Assembly: GCA_016718565.1 (NCBI GenBank)
Contig: JADKCZ010000002.1
Span: 1 to 64,000, forward strand
Length of the DNA stretch: 64,000 nt
Reading direction: 5' to 3'
Source of the DNA: Anaeromyxobacter sp.
Lineage (GTDB): Bacteria; Myxococcota; Myxococcia; Myxococcales; Anaeromyxobacteraceae
In this document: piece after piece, positions 25,723 through 34,833 of the stretch
How the letters are laid out: every line of letters starts with the position of its first letter
How positions within the stretch are numbered: the first letter of the stretch is position 1
Position numbers and translations under genes: made by a program
The notes under the pieces: generated by a model
Told to the model about the DNA's origin: nothing
Databases searched by the model: none
Seen by the model: the letters and a program-made list of their open reading frames with translations, nothing else

Positions 25723-27408
25723 ATGCGCCCGCCGCTGCCCGCCCTCGCCCGCCGCCTCACCCTGGCCGCCCTGGTCACCTGCCTGGCGCTGCCCGCGCCG
25801 GCCCGCCCCGCCGACCTCAGGGCCACCTCGCGGGTGGACGCGGTCACCGTCTACCGCGCCTGGGCCCGGGTGACCCGCCTGGCCCGGGTCGAGCTGCCGG
25901 CCGGCGACTCCCGGGTGCTGCTCACCGGCCTGCCGCCCGGGCTGGACGACGAGTCGATCCGGGTGGAGGGGAAGGGGACCGCCCGGGCCAGGGTCTTCGG
26001 CGTCACCGCCGAGCCCTTCACCGCCGCCGAGGCGGCGGCCCCCGAGGTGCGCGCCGCCGAGGACCGGGTCGAGGCGCTGGAGGCCGACGACCGGGCCCTC
26101 GACGACCGCGTCGCGGCGGCGCGGGCCCGCGGCAAGTTCGCCGAGTCGCTGCGGGCCAGCTACTCGGAGGAGCGGGCCAAGAACCTGGCGGTGCGCGGCG
26201 TCAGCGCCCGCGAGTGGGCCGACCTGCTCGCCTTCGTGGACGGGCAGCTGGCCGGCGCCGCCGCCGAGGTGCGCAAGGCCGAGGCCGGCAAGCGCGACCT
26301 GGCGCGCCGGCTGGCGGCGGCCCGCGCCGACCTCGAGAAGCTGAACGCCAAGCGCGGCGAGACCACCAAGGTGGTGGCGGTGGAGGTCTCGGCCGAGCGG
26401 GCCGGGTCGCTGGAGGTGGCGGTGAGCTACCTGGTGGGCAGCGCCTCCTGGCAGCCGACCTACGACGCAAGGCTGCTGCCCGAGGCCGGGCAGGTGGAGC
26501 TGACCTTCCTCGGCACGGTGAGCCAGCAGACCGGCGAGGACTGGGCCGAGGCCCGGCTGACGCTGTCGACCGCCGAGCCCTCGCGCGGCCTGTGGGTGCC
26601 CGAGCTCGAGTCCCTCTGGCTGCAGAAGGCGCCGCCGCCGCGCCCGCTGCGCAGTCCCATGCCGATGGCCGCCGCCCCGGCCGAGCTGAGGCGCGACAAG
26701 GCGATGGGCCAGCTGGCGGAGGCCGACGCCGTGGCGCGCGAGGAGGTGGCGCTGGAGGCCCCGGTGGCCGAGGTGGCCCAGGGGCTGCTGGCGGCCACCT
26801 TCACCGCCCCGCGCCGCGAGACGGTGGACGGAGCGGGCAGGGCCCGCACGGTGACGCTGGCCCGCTACACCCTGGCCGCCCAGGTGAGCCGCACCGCGGC
26901 GCCGCGGGTCGACCCGGCCGCCTACCTGACCGCCACCGTGCAGAACGACACCGGCGTGCCGCTGCTGCCCGGGCTGGCCCGCGTCTCGGTGGGCGACGAG
27001 CTGGTGGGGCGCGCGCCGCTCGACGCCACCCCGCCGGGCGGCGAGCTCAAGCTGGCCTTCGGCGCCGACGGGCGGGTCGAGGTGGAGCGGCGGGTGGTGG
27101 AGCGCCGCCACGAGACGGCCGGCCTGATCTCCAAGGAGGACGTCATCCGCTACCGGGTGCGGACCACCGTGAAGAACCGCTACGCCGCCGCCACCGTGGT
27201 GCGCCTGCTCGACCTGGTGCCGGTGAGCCGCGACGAGGCCATCAAGGTGAAGGTGCTCGACGGCACCACCCCCGCCACCCGGGAGGATCCCGAGCGGCCG
27301 GGCGTCCGCGTCACCGAGGTGACCCTGGGGCCCAAGGCGGAGCAGGTGCTGGAGCTGCGCTACGAGGTCCGGTTCCCGCGCGGGATGGTGGTGCAGGGGC
27401 TGGAGTAG
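25723..27408 (+). CDS. DUF4139 / mucoidy inhibitor MuiA-like secreted protein
   Basis: A 561-residue protein with an N-terminal signal peptide (about residues 10-30, ending near ARPA). A DUF4140-like beta domain follows (VDAVTVYRAWARVTRLARVELPAG), then a long coiled-coil (about 100-220). The DUF4139 domain begins VSYLVGSASWQPTYDARL and ends LELRYEVRFPRGMVV. Such proteins are secreted, poorly understood and sometimes called mucoidy inhibitor A. An RPLRSPMPMAAAPAE linker interrupts the domain at about 305-320. GGAGGAG lies before the ATG. It is convergent with the glutamine amidotransferase gene. Confidence 0.8.
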   Translation: MRPPLPALARRLTLAALVTCLALPAPARPADLRATSRVDAVTVYRAWARVTRLARVELPAGDSRVLLTGLPPGLDDESIRVEGKGTARARVFGVTAEPFTAAEAAAPEVRAAEDRVEALEADDRALDDRVAAARARGKFAESLRASYSEERAKNLAVRGVSAREWADLLAFVDGQLAGAAAEVRKAEAGKRDLARRLAAARADLEKLNAKRGETTKVVAVEVSAERAGSLEVAVSYLVGSASWQPTYDARLLPEAGQVELTFLGTVSQQTGEDWAEARLTLSTAEPSRGLWVPELESLWLQKAPPPRPLRSPMPMAAAPAELRRDKAMGQLAEADAVAREEVALEAPVAEVAQGLLAATFTAPRRETVDGAGRARTVTLARYTLAAQVSRTAAPRVDPAAYLTATVQNDTGVPLLPGLARVSVGDELVGRAPLDATPPGGELKLAFGADGRVEVERRVVERRHETAGLISKEDVIRYRVRTTVKNRYAAATVVRLLDLVPVSRDEAIKVKVLDGTTPATREDPERPGVRVTEVTLGPKAEQVLELRYEVRFPRGMVVQGLE

Positions 27409-27416
27409 CGGCCGCG

Positions 27417-27452
27417 GCCGGCCGGGAGGCGGCCTCAGCGCCTCCGGCCGGC
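27417..27452. terminator. bidirectional hairpin between convergent genes
   Basis: A long GC stem (GCCGGCCGGGAGGCG at 27417-27431 with CGCCTCCGGCCGGC at 27439-27452, one bulged G) sits between the convergent stops at 27408 and 27435 and reaches into the last codons of the minus-strand gene. There is no T-tract on either side. Confidence 0.35.
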
Positions 27453-28217
27453 CGGCAGCAGGGCGCCCCGCACCACCCGCTGGCCGTCGTCGGTCCCCAC
27501 GAAGCCGCCCTCCGGCACCACCCGCCAGGCCACCCGCCCGATGGGCTCGCTGGCCACCACGAAGGCGTGCTCCGGGCCGAGGCCGGCCGCCAGGTGGAGG
27601 TCGCGGCCGCGCCGGCAGGCGGCCAGCACCCGGCCGTCGGAGACCAGGAAGTTGAGCGAGGAGGGCCGCTCGGCGCCCGCGTCGGCCAGCCGCGCCACGG
27701 TGGCGGTGGTGGCGGCCAGGGCGGCGCGCACGTCGGCCAGGGTGGCGCGGTCGAGGCGGCAGCGGGCCGAGAGGCGCGACAGGAAGACCAGGAAGCAGCG
27801 CTCGCTGTCGGTCTCGCCGCGCAGGGCGGCGCGCAGCGGGCGGTCGATCTCGGCCTCCACGGCGGCGCGGACGCTGGCGGAGCGCCGCCAGCGGGCCACC
27901 GTTCCGTTGTGGGCGAAGAGCCAGCGGCCGAACACGAACGGGTGGGTGTTCACCTCGGCCACCGGCCCCACGCTGGCGTCGCGCACGTGGGCCACCACCA
28001 CCCGCGAGCGGGCCGCCCGGGCCGCCTCCACGAAGGCCTGGTCGGCGTGGGCCGGCAGCAGCCCGCGCCGCACCTCGACGCGGGCCCCGCGGTACCAGCC
28101 GACGCCCCAGCCGTGCGGGTGCCGGTGGCTCTGGAAGCGCAGCGCGTTGTGGCCGCTGCAGAGCGCCTCGCAGCGGTCGAGGTCGGGCGGCGCATGCTGG
28201 CCGAAGAGGCGGCACAT
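27435..28217 (-). CDS. class II glutamine amidotransferase family protein
   Basis: A 260-residue protein of the YafJ/EgtC-like type. After removal of Met the catalytic Cys2 becomes N-terminal (MCRLFGQHA). HPHGWGVGWYRG, NTHPFVFGRWLFAHNGTV and GETDSERCFLVFLSRL are the family's substrate-binding blocks. It should hydrolyse glutamine or a gamma-glutamyl amide, but no synthetase partner or ergothioneine gene is adjacent. The start at 28217 is fixed by the need for Cys2; a 14-residue extension upstream is rejected. TATGGT lies 10 nt before the ATG. It is divergent from psd. Confidence 0.85.
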   Translation of the reverse strand: MCRLFGQHAPPDLDRCEALCSGHNALRFQSHRHPHGWGVGWYRGARVEVRRGLLPAHADQAFVEAARAARSRVVVAHVRDASVGPVAEVNTHPFVFGRWLFAHNGTVARWRRSASVRAAVEAEIDRPLRAALRGETDSERCFLVFLSRLSARCRLDRATLADVRAALAATTATVARLADAGAERPSSLNFLVSDGRVLAACRRGRDLHLAAGLGPEHAFVVASEPIGRVAWRVVPEGGFVGTDDGQRVVRGALLPAGRRR

Positions 28218-28227
28218 GGAGGCCCCC

Positions 28228-28233
28228 ACCATA
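28228..28233 (-). promoter_or_regulatory. TATGGT -10-like hexamer before the amidotransferase
   Basis: TATGGT on the minus strand ends 10 nt before the ATG at 28217. It is part of the recurrent near-leaderless pattern. Confidence 0.3.
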
Positions 28234-28265
28234 GCAGCGGCGCTGGCCCGCCGCGCCACGTCTGC

Positions 28266-28271
28266 TAGGAT
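28266..28271 (+). promoter_or_regulatory. TAGGAT -10-like hexamer before psd
   Basis: TAGGAT ends 11 nt before ATG 28283 with no Shine-Dalgarno between. It heads the long psd-to-rpsA run of genes. No clear -35 box was found. Confidence 0.35.
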
Positions 28272-28282
28272 GCGCGCCCCTC

Positions 28283-29146
28283 ATGTCCGACCGGGCCTTC
28301 ATCGCGGCGCTGCGCCTCCTCCCCAAGAACGCCCTGTCGCGGCTGGTGGGGCGGCTCACCGACGCGCCCCTGCCGCGCCCGGTGCTGCAGGGCGCCATGC
28401 GGGCCTTCGCCCGCGCCTACCGGATCGACCTCGGCGAGAGCCCGCCGCTCGAGACCTACCCCACCTTCGGCCGCTTCTTCGCCCGGCCGCTCCTGCCTGG
28501 CCTCCGGCCCATCGCCCCGGGCGAGCAGGTGGTGGTCTCGCCGGTGGACGCGCTGGTCTCCGAGGCGGGCCTGGCCACCGCCGGGCGGCTGGTGCAGGCC
28601 AAGGGGATCGACTACGGCGTGGGCGCGCTGCTGGGCGACGCCGCGCTGGGCCAGGCCTTCGAGGGCGGGGCCTGGGCCACGCTCTACCTCTCGCCGCAGG
28701 ACTACCACCGCATCCACTTCCCGCTGGGCGGCCGCGTCACCGGCTGGCGCTACGTGCCGGGCCAGCTCTGGCCGGTCAACGCCGCCTCGGTGCGCAGCGT
28801 GCCCGGGCTCTTCACGGTGAACGAGCGGCTGGTGACGCTGCTCGACACGCCGCTGGGCGCCGTGGCGGTGGTCGCGGTGGGGGCCACGGTGGTGGGCCGG
28901 GTGCGCGCCACCTTCGATCCCGCGGTGCCCTGCACCGACCGGCCGGGCGCGGTGGTGCAGGCGGGCCGCTACGCCGAGCCGCTGCCGGTGGAGAAGGGCG
29001 CCGAGCTGGGCGCCTTCGAGATGGGATCCACCGTCATCCTGGTCTTCTCGCCGGGGCGCGTGGCCCTCGACCCGCGGCTGGCGCCGGGCGCCCGGGTGCG
29101 GGTGGGCCAGGCCATCGGCGGCCCGGCGGCCGGCGGGGCGCGGTGA
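28283..29146 (+). CDS. psd: phosphatidylserine decarboxylase
   Basis: A 287-residue proenzyme that makes phosphatidylethanolamine in the inner membrane. It self-cleaves at a GST motif, here EMGST with Ser249 (usually LGST), to create the pyruvoyl group. Asp90 in SPVDALV and the histidines in DYHRIHFP (142 and 145) fit the processing triad. PTFGRFFARPL and PGLFTVNERL are conserved. The length matches the class I enzymes such as that of E. coli. It is the first gene of the run that continues with hisS, about 34 nt downstream. A phosphatidylserine synthase gene is not in the window. Confidence 0.95.
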   Translation: MSDRAFIAALRLLPKNALSRLVGRLTDAPLPRPVLQGAMRAFARAYRIDLGESPPLETYPTFGRFFARPLLPGLRPIAPGEQVVVSPVDALVSEAGLATAGRLVQAKGIDYGVGALLGDAALGQAFEGGAWATLYLSPQDYHRIHFPLGGRVTGWRYVPGQLWPVNAASVRSVPGLFTVNERLVTLLDTPLGAVAVVAVGATVVGRVRATFDPAVPCTDRPGAVVQAGRYAEPLPVEKGAELGAFEMGSTVILVFSPGRVALDPRLAPGARVRVGQAIGGPAAGGAR

Positions 29147-29179
29147 CCGGCCGGACGCGCCGGGACAGGTGAGGCCAGG

Positions 29180-30436
29180 ATGAGCGCGAAGATCAGCGGC
29201 GTGAAGGGGATGAACGACGTCCTGCCCGGCGAGGTGGGGCGCTGGCAGGAGCTGGAGGCGGTGGCCCGCGAGGTCTTCGCCCTGTACGGCTACCGCGAGG
29301 TGCGCACCCCGGTGGTGGAGCCGCACGCCCTCTTCGCCCGCGGCGTGGGCGAGGCCACCGACATCGTCTCCAAGGAGATGTACGTCTTCGAGGACAAGGG
29401 CGAGGAGCGGCTGGCGCTGCGGCCCGAGGGGACGGCCGGCACGGTGCGCGCCTTCATCGAGCACGGCGTCTACGTGGAGGGGCCGCAGAAGTGGTTCTAC
29501 ATGGGCCCCATGTTCCGGCGCGAGCGGCCGCAGAAGGGGCGCTACCGGCAGTTCCACCAGATCGGCTGCGAGGCCTTCGGGGTGGCCGAGCCGCTCATCG
29601 ACGCCGAGCAGATCGCCATGCTGGAGGACTACCTGGCTCGCCTGGGCGTGGTGGCCACCCTCAAGCTCAACTCGGTGGGCGACCCGGCCTGCCGCCCGGC
29701 CTACCTGGCCGAGCTGCGCGGCTACCTCGGCGAGCACGCCGCCGCCCTGTGCGCCGACTGCCGCGAGCGGACCACCAAGAACCCGCTGCGGGTGCTCGAC
29801 TGCAAGGTGCCCACCTGCCAGCCGGTGCTGGAGCAGGCGCCGCGCCTGGCCGACCGGCTCTGCCAGGGGTGCCGCGACCACTTCGCCGCGGTGAAGGCCG
29901 GGCTCGACGCCCTCGGGGTGCGCTACCAGGTGGAGCCGCGGCTGGTGCGCGGGCTCGACTACTACGTCCGCACCGCCTACGAGTTCACCTCCGACGCCCT
30001 GGGCGCGCAGTCGGCGGTGGCCGGCGGCGGGCGCTACGACGGGCTGGTGGAGACGCTGGGCGGGCCGCCCACCCCGGGCATCGGCTTCGCCCTCGGGGCC
30101 GAGCGGCTGGCGCTGATCCTGGAGGCGCTGAAGCGCCCGGTGCCGGTGCGGCGGCCGGAGGTCTTCTTCGTGGCCATCGACGAGCAGGGCACCCGCGCCG
30201 CGCTGACCCTGGCGGCCGGCCTGCGCAAGGCCGGCATCGCCTGCGACCTGGACGGGCGCGGCGGCAAGCTGCCCCGCCAGTTCAAGCAGGCCGAGCGGGT
30301 CGGGGCCCGCTACGCGCTGGTGCTGGGCGGCAACGAGGTGGCCGCCGGCCAGGCCAAGCTGAAGGACCTGGCCACCCGCGAGGAGCGGCCGGTGGCCCTG
30401 GCCGACCTGGCCGCCGCCCTGACCCGGCAGACGTGA
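29180..30436 (+). CDS. hisS: histidyl-tRNA synthetase
   Basis: A 418-residue class II aminoacyl-tRNA synthetase. Motif 1 is around GYREVRTPVVEP, motif 2 is MFRRERPQKGRYRQFHQIG with the catalytic Arg, and motif 3 is PGIGFALGAERL. Histidine-specific blocks are LVRGLDYYVRTAYEF and GGGRYDGL. An insertion with CADC, LDCK, PTC and CQGC cysteines (about 190-235) looks zinc-binding and is common in this branch of HisRS. The C-terminal anticodon-binding domain starts at about 325 (PEVFFVAIDEQG). ATG 29180 follows AGGCCAGG. Confidence 0.96.
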   Translation: MSAKISGVKGMNDVLPGEVGRWQELEAVAREVFALYGYREVRTPVVEPHALFARGVGEATDIVSKEMYVFEDKGEERLALRPEGTAGTVRAFIEHGVYVEGPQKWFYMGPMFRRERPQKGRYRQFHQIGCEAFGVAEPLIDAEQIAMLEDYLARLGVVATLKLNSVGDPACRPAYLAELRGYLGEHAAALCADCRERTTKNPLRVLDCKVPTCQPVLEQAPRLADRLCQGCRDHFAAVKAGLDALGVRYQVEPRLVRGLDYYVRTAYEFTSDALGAQSAVAGGGRYDGLVETLGGPPTPGIGFALGAERLALILEALKRPVPVRRPEVFFVAIDEQGTRAALTLAAGLRKAGIACDLDGRGGKLPRQFKQAERVGARYALVLGGNEVAAGQAKLKDLATREERPVALADLAAALTRQT

Positions 30437-30495
30437 GCCGCGTCCCTGGATCAGGGGGGCTGCGCGGCGGACCGGGGCTCGGGCACCATCCGGGG

Positions 30496-31077
30496 GTGAC
30501 CGCTCCCGCCCTGGCCGGCGCCCTGGCCGCCCTGCTGCTCCTGGCCGGCCCGGCGCGGGCCGACGAGGAGCTGGAGCTGGGCCAACCGGCGCCCGGCTTC
30601 TCCCTCAAGACCCTCAACCCCGAGGTGGCCGGGGCGGCCTGGTTCCGGCTCGACCAGTGGGTGGGAGACGAGCCCGACGACCCCGACGCCCGGCTGGTGC
30701 TGATCAGCTTCTTCGCCTCCTGGTGCGGCCCCTGCCAGAAGGAGCTGGCCGCGCTGGTGGACCTCGACGCCCGGTTCCGGGCCGGCGGCCTGCGGGTGGT
30801 CTCGGTCAGCATCGACCGCGACGAGGCCGGCCTGGAGGCGGCCCGCCGCATGGCGGTGGCCGCGCGGGTCCGCTTCCCGGTGCTCTCCGACCGCTTCAAC
30901 GTGCTGGCGCGCCGGTACCTGGGCGAGCAGTCCCCGCTGCCCTCGCTCTTCCTGGTGGCGCGCGACGGCGCCGTGCTGCGCATCGAGAAGGGCTACGCCC
31001 GGGAGGCCGCCGCCTCGCTGGCCGGCGAGGTGCAGGCCGCGCTGGCGTGCCCGCGCGGCGCCGCGGCCGCGCCGTGA
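30496..31077 (+). CDS. secreted TlpA/ResA-like thioredoxin-fold protein
   Basis: A 193-residue periplasmic thiol-disulfide protein. From GTG 30496 the signal peptide spans about residues 3-22 (hydrophobic Ala/Leu, ending ARA-DEE). The redox site is ASWCGPCQKELAAL, a canonical WCGPC, within a TlpA/AhpC-like fold that includes LISFFASW and the cis-Pro region SPLPSLFLVARDG. It probably reduces disulfides in the cell envelope, for example in cytochrome c maturation, but no cyt c gene is near. It overlaps miaA by 4 nt. The start is tentative: there is no clear Shine-Dalgarno. Confidence 0.85.
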   Translation: MTAPALAGALAALLLLAGPARADEELELGQPAPGFSLKTLNPEVAGAAWFRLDQWVGDEPDDPDARLVLISFFASWCGPCQKELAALVDLDARFRAGGLRVVSVSIDRDEAGLEAARRMAVAARVRFPVLSDRFNVLARRYLGEQSPLPSLFLVARDGAVLRIEKGYAREAAASLAGEVQAALACPRGAAAAP

Positions 31078-31988
31078 CCCGGCTGCTGGTCATCGGAGGG
31101 CCGACCGCCTCCGGGAAGACGGCGCTGGGCGTGGCGCTGGCGGGGCGGGTGGGCGGCGAGATCGTCGGCGCCGACTCCCAGCAGCTCTACCGGACGCTCG
31201 ACGTGGGCACCGCCAAGCCCACCGCGGCCGAGCGGGCCGCCGCCCCCCACCACCTGCTCGACGTGGCAGAGCCCGGGGCGGGGATGGACGCGGCCCGCTT
31301 CGTGGCCCTGGCCGACCAGGCCATCGAGGGCATCGCGGCCCGCGGCGCGCTGCCCATCGTGGTGGGCGGCACCGGCCTCTACCTGCGGGCGCTGCTGCAC
31401 GGGGTGGTGGACGCCCCCGGGCGCGACCCGGCGCTGCGGGCCCGGCTGGAGGCGGAGGCCGCCGCCCTGGGGAGGCCGGCGCTGCACGCCCGGCTGGCGG
31501 CGCTCGACCCGGCCGCGGCCGCCCGCATCGGCCAGAACGACCTGGTGCGCATCGTGCGGGCGCTGGAGATCGCCGCCGGCGGGGCGCTGCCCTCCGGGCT
31601 GCGCGACGCCCACGCCTTCCGGCAGGACCGCTACCCGTGCCTCTTCCTGGCGCTGGCGCCGCCGCGGGAGGTGCTGCGCGCCCGCATCGACGCCCGGGTG
31701 GAGGCCATCTTCCAGGAGGGGCTGCTCGAGGAGGCCCGGGCCCTGCTGGCCCGGCTCGGCTCGCCGCTGCCGGCGCGGCTGCCCATCGGGTACGCCGAGG
31801 CGGCCGAGGTGGTGGAGGGGCGGCTGCCGCTCGACGAGGCCGTCCGGCGGGTCCAGGCGGCGCACCGGCAGTACGCCCGGCGGCAGGTGGTCTGGCTGCG
31901 GCGCGAGCGCGGCGTGGAGTGGCTGGCGCCGCCCGTCGACCCGGACGAGGTGGCGCGGCGCGTCACGGCCTGGTGGCGGGCGCCGTGA
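31074..31988 (+). CDS. miaA: tRNA dimethylallyltransferase
   Basis: A 304-residue enzyme that adds a dimethylallyl group to A37 of tRNAs reading UNN codons. The P-loop GGPTASGKT (about 8-16), the DSQQLYRTLDVGTAKP block, VVGGTGLYLRALLHG and the tRNA-binding GYAEAAEVVEG and QYARRQVVWLRR segments are diagnostic. The start is GTG 31074, overlapping the preceding stop. Its substrate DMAPP is made by IspH, encoded about 4 kb further along the same run. Here the usual IGYKE pattern reads IGYAEAAE. Confidence 0.95.
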   Translation: MTRLLVIGGPTASGKTALGVALAGRVGGEIVGADSQQLYRTLDVGTAKPTAAERAAAPHHLLDVAEPGAGMDAARFVALADQAIEGIAARGALPIVVGGTGLYLRALLHGVVDAPGRDPALRARLEAEAAALGRPALHARLAALDPAAAARIGQNDLVRIVRALEIAAGGALPSGLRDAHAFRQDRYPCLFLALAPPREVLRARIDARVEAIFQEGLLEEARALLARLGSPLPARLPIGYAEAAEVVEGRLPLDEAVRRVQAAHRQYARRQVVWLRRERGVEWLAPPVDPDEVARRVTAWWRAP

Positions 31989-32020
31989 AATCGGCCGGGG
32001 CTCGTGATAAAAGCCCCACC

Positions 32021-32989
32021 GTGCAAAAGCCCACGTTCGCGCTCGACTTCGAGCGTCCGCTGATGGCCCTCGAGTCGAAGATCGCCGAGCTGAAGGAGCT
32101 CTCCTCCGGCGCCACCGTCGACTTCTCCGACGAGATCACCAAGCTGGAGCGCAAGGCCAAGCGGCTGCAGGCCGAGATCTTCAGCGACCTGACGCCGTGG
32201 CAGACCGTGCAGGTGGCCCGCCACCCGCAGCGGCCCTACACGCTCGACTACTTGAAGGCGCTCTTCACCGACTTCTTCGAGGTGGAGGGCGATCGGCGCT
32301 TCGCCGCCGACCGGGCCATCGTGGGCGGCTTCGCCCGCTTCGACGGCCGCCCGGTGGTGGTGATGGGCCACCAGAAGGGGCGCACCACCAAGGAGAACAT
32401 GCTGCGCAACTTCGGCATGCCCCGCCCCGAGGGCTACCGCAAGGCGCGCCGCCTCTTCGACCTGGCCGACCGCTTCCGCATGCCGGTGCTGGTCTTCATC
32501 GACACCCCCGGCGCCTACCCCGGCATCGGCGCGGAGGAGCGCGGGCAGGCCGAGGCCATCGCCGTCAACCTGGAGGTCATGTCCGGGCTCGGCGTGCCCA
32601 GCATCTCGGTGGTGATCGGCGAGGGGGCCTCCGGCGGCGCCCTCGGCGTGGGCGTCACCAGCCGCATCCTGATGCTGGAGTACAGCTGGTACAACGTCAT
32701 CTCGCCGGAGAGCTGCAGCGCCATCCTCTACCGCGATCCCGGGCAGGCCAAGAAGTCGGCCGACGCCCTCAAGCTGACCGCCAAGGACCTGGCCGGCTTC
32801 GGCATCACCGACGAGATCGTGCAGGAGGCCCCGGGCGGCGCGCACCGCGACCCGGCCCTCACCATCAAGAACGTCGGGGACGCCGTGCGGCGCCACCTCA
32901 AGCAGCTCGACGCCATGACGCCCGCGCAGATCGTGGCCGACCGGTACCGGAAGTTCCGGGCCATCGGCGTGTACACCTCCGACGACTAG
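32021..32989 (+). CDS. accA: acetyl-CoA carboxylase carboxyltransferase subunit alpha
   Basis: A 322-residue subunit that, with AccD, transfers CO2 from biotin to acetyl-CoA to make malonyl-CoA for fatty acids. The hallmark stretch DTPGAYPGIGAEERGQAEAIA, the oxyanion segment GEGASGGALGVGV and the ISPESCSAILYRD block are present. The start GTG 32021 places the conserved LDFERPLMALESKIAEL opening near residue 6 as in other AccA proteins; an upstream GTG at 31985 would add 12 atypical residues. A GATAAAAG box lies just before it. accD is not in the window. Confidence 0.95.
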   Translation: MQKPTFALDFERPLMALESKIAELKELSSGATVDFSDEITKLERKAKRLQAEIFSDLTPWQTVQVARHPQRPYTLDYLKALFTDFFEVEGDRRFAADRAIVGGFARFDGRPVVVMGHQKGRTTKENMLRNFGMPRPEGYRKARRLFDLADRFRMPVLVFIDTPGAYPGIGAEERGQAEAIAVNLEVMSGLGVPSISVVIGEGASGGALGVGVTSRILMLEYSWYNVISPESCSAILYRDPGQAKKSADALKLTAKDLAGFGITDEIVQEAPGGAHRDPALTIKNVGDAVRRHLKQLDAMTPAQIVADRYRKFRAIGVYTSDD

Positions 32990-33025
32990 CGGCCGTCCCC
33001 GGTGTGGTAAGAAAACCGCCACGCC

Positions 33026-34120
33026 ATGGCCCTCGTCCCCGCCAACGTCGCCTCGCTCACGCCGTACGTCCCCGGCAAGCCCATCGAGGAGGTCGAGCGC
33101 GAGCTCGGCATCTCGGGGGTCGCCAAGCTGGCCTCCAACGAGAACGCGCTGGGCCCCTCGCCGAAGGCGCTGGCGGCGGCGCGGGAGGCGGCCGCCCGGA
33201 TCCACCTCTACCCGGACGGCTCGGCCTACCTGCTGCGCCAGGCGCTGGCCGCCAAGCTGGGCGTGGCCTTCGAGGAGGTCTTCGTCGGCAACGGCTCCAA
33301 CGAGCTCATCGAGCTGATGGTCCGCACCTTCACCTGCGACGGCGAGGAGGTGCTGACCTCGGCGCAGAGCTTCGTGGCCTACCGGCTGGCGGCGCAGGCC
33401 CACGGGCGCACCTTCGTGGAGGCGCCCATGAAGCAGCGCTTCCACTACGACCTGGCGGCCCTGCAGGCGCGCCTCTCGGCCCGCACCAAGGTGGTCTTCC
33501 TGGCCAACCCGGACAACCCCACCGGCACCTCCTTCACCGAGGCGGAGCTGGTGCCGTTCCTGGAGGCCGTGCCGTCCACCGCGCTGGTGGTGCTCGACGA
33601 GGCCTACGCCGAGTTCGTGGAGGCCCCGGGCTACCCGGACTCGCTGGCGCTGCGCCGCCGCTTCCCCAACCTGGTGATCCTGCGCACCTTCTCCAAGATC
33701 TACGGGCTGGCCGGGCTGCGGCTGGGCTACGGCGTGGCCCGGGCCGAGCTGGTCGGGTTCCTCGACCGGGTGCGCGCCCCCTTCAACACCAGCCTGGTGG
33801 CGCAGGCGGCCGGCACGGCCGCGCTCGGCGACCTCGAGCACGTGGAGCGGAGCCGGGCGCTGGTGCGCAGCGAGCGCCCCTTCCTGGCGGCCGGCCTGTC
33901 CGCCCTGGGCGCCACCGTGGTGCCCAGCCAGGGCAACTTCCTCCTGGCCGACTTCCCGGGCACCGACGGCAAGCAGGTCTTCGAGGCGCTGCTGCGGCAG
34001 GGGGTGGTGGTGCGGCCGGTGGCGGGCTACGGCTTCCCGACCTGCCAGCGGGTCACGGTGGGGCTGCGCGCCGAGAACGAGAAGCTGCTGGCCGCGCTGG
34101 AGAGGGTGCTGGCGCGGTGA
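33026..34120 (+). CDS. hisC: histidinol-phosphate aminotransferase
   Basis: A 364-residue fold-type I PLP enzyme that transaminates imidazole acetol phosphate in histidine synthesis. The PLP lysine is Lys224 in RTFSKIYGLAGLRLGYG. NPDNPTGT (about 161-168), DEAYAEFVE and the phosphate-binding FVGNGSNELIE block are typical, and LASNENALGPSP forms the substrate-side N-terminus. Enzymes of this branch can also act on aromatic amino acids; the phenylalanine gene pheA elsewhere in the window keeps that option open. No other his biosynthesis gene is nearby. Its stop overlaps the cmk start as GTGA. Confidence 0.92.
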   Translation: MALVPANVASLTPYVPGKPIEEVERELGISGVAKLASNENALGPSPKALAAAREAAARIHLYPDGSAYLLRQALAAKLGVAFEEVFVGNGSNELIELMVRTFTCDGEEVLTSAQSFVAYRLAAQAHGRTFVEAPMKQRFHYDLAALQARLSARTKVVFLANPDNPTGTSFTEAELVPFLEAVPSTALVVLDEAYAEFVEAPGYPDSLALRRRFPNLVILRTFSKIYGLAGLRLGYGVARAELVGFLDRVRAPFNTSLVAQAAGTAALGDLEHVERSRALVRSERPFLAAGLSALGATVVPSQGNFLLADFPGTDGKQVFEALLRQGVVVRPVAGYGFPTCQRVTVGLRAENEKLLAALERVLAR

Positions 34121-34833
34121 GCGCACCCCGCCCGTTCATCGTCGCCATCGACGGCCCCGCCGGGGCCGGCAAGTCGAGCGCGTCCCGCCTGCTGGCGGCG
34201 CGCCTCGGCTTCGCCCTGGTGGACACCGGGGCCATCTACCGGACCGTGGCCCTGGCGGCCACCCGGCAGGGCGTGGCCCTGGACGACGACGCGCGGCTCG
34301 GGCCGCTGCTGGAGTCCCTCACCATCCACTTCGCCCCGCCGGCCGAGCCGGGCGGCGCCCAGCACGTCTTCCTGGGCGCCGAGGACGTCTCGTCCGCCAT
34401 CCGCACCCCGCCCATGTCGCTGGGGGCCAGCGCCGTGTCGGCCCGCCCGGTGGTGCGGGCCGGGCTGCTGGAGCTGCAGCGCCGGCTGGCCCTCTCGCCG
34501 GAGAACCGCGGCGCGGTGCTGGAGGGCCGCGACATCGGCACGGTGGTCTTCCCGGACGCCGACCTCAAGGTCTTCCTGACCGCCACCGAGGACTGCCGGG
34601 CCCGGCGCCGCTTCGTCGAGCTGGAGCAGAAGGGCGACCCCTCGAGCTACGAGCAGGTGCTGGCGGACCAGCGCCGGCGGGACAAGAACGACAGCGAGCG
34701 GGAGGTGGCGCCGCTCAAGCCGGCCGACGACGCCCGCCTCTTCGACTCCTCCGGCGTCGGGCTCGTCGAGGTGGTCGAGTCGCTGGCCCGCGAGGTCGAG
34801 CTGGCCCTGGCCAGCCGCGGGGCCGGCCGGTGA
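34117..34833 (+). CDS. cmk: cytidylate kinase
   Basis: A 238-residue nucleoside monophosphate kinase that phosphorylates CMP and dCMP. The P-loop is GPAGAGKSSASR (about 13-24). DTGAIYR, the CMP-binding LEGRDIGTVVFPDADLKVFLTA block and the lid RRRDKNDSEREVAPL identify Cmk. The start GTG 34117 overlaps the hisC stop, and the stop overlaps the next GTG. In many bacteria cmk lies beside ispH and rpsA, as here with one extra gene between, which supports the assignment. Confidence 0.95.
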   Translation: MSAPRPFIVAIDGPAGAGKSSASRLLAARLGFALVDTGAIYRTVALAATRQGVALDDDARLGPLLESLTIHFAPPAEPGGAQHVFLGAEDVSSAIRTPPMSLGASAVSARPVVRAGLLELQRRLALSPENRGAVLEGRDIGTVVFPDADLKVFLTATEDCRARRRFVELEQKGDPSSYEQVLADQRRRDKNDSEREVAPLKPADDARLFDSSGVGLVEVVESLAREVELALASRGAGR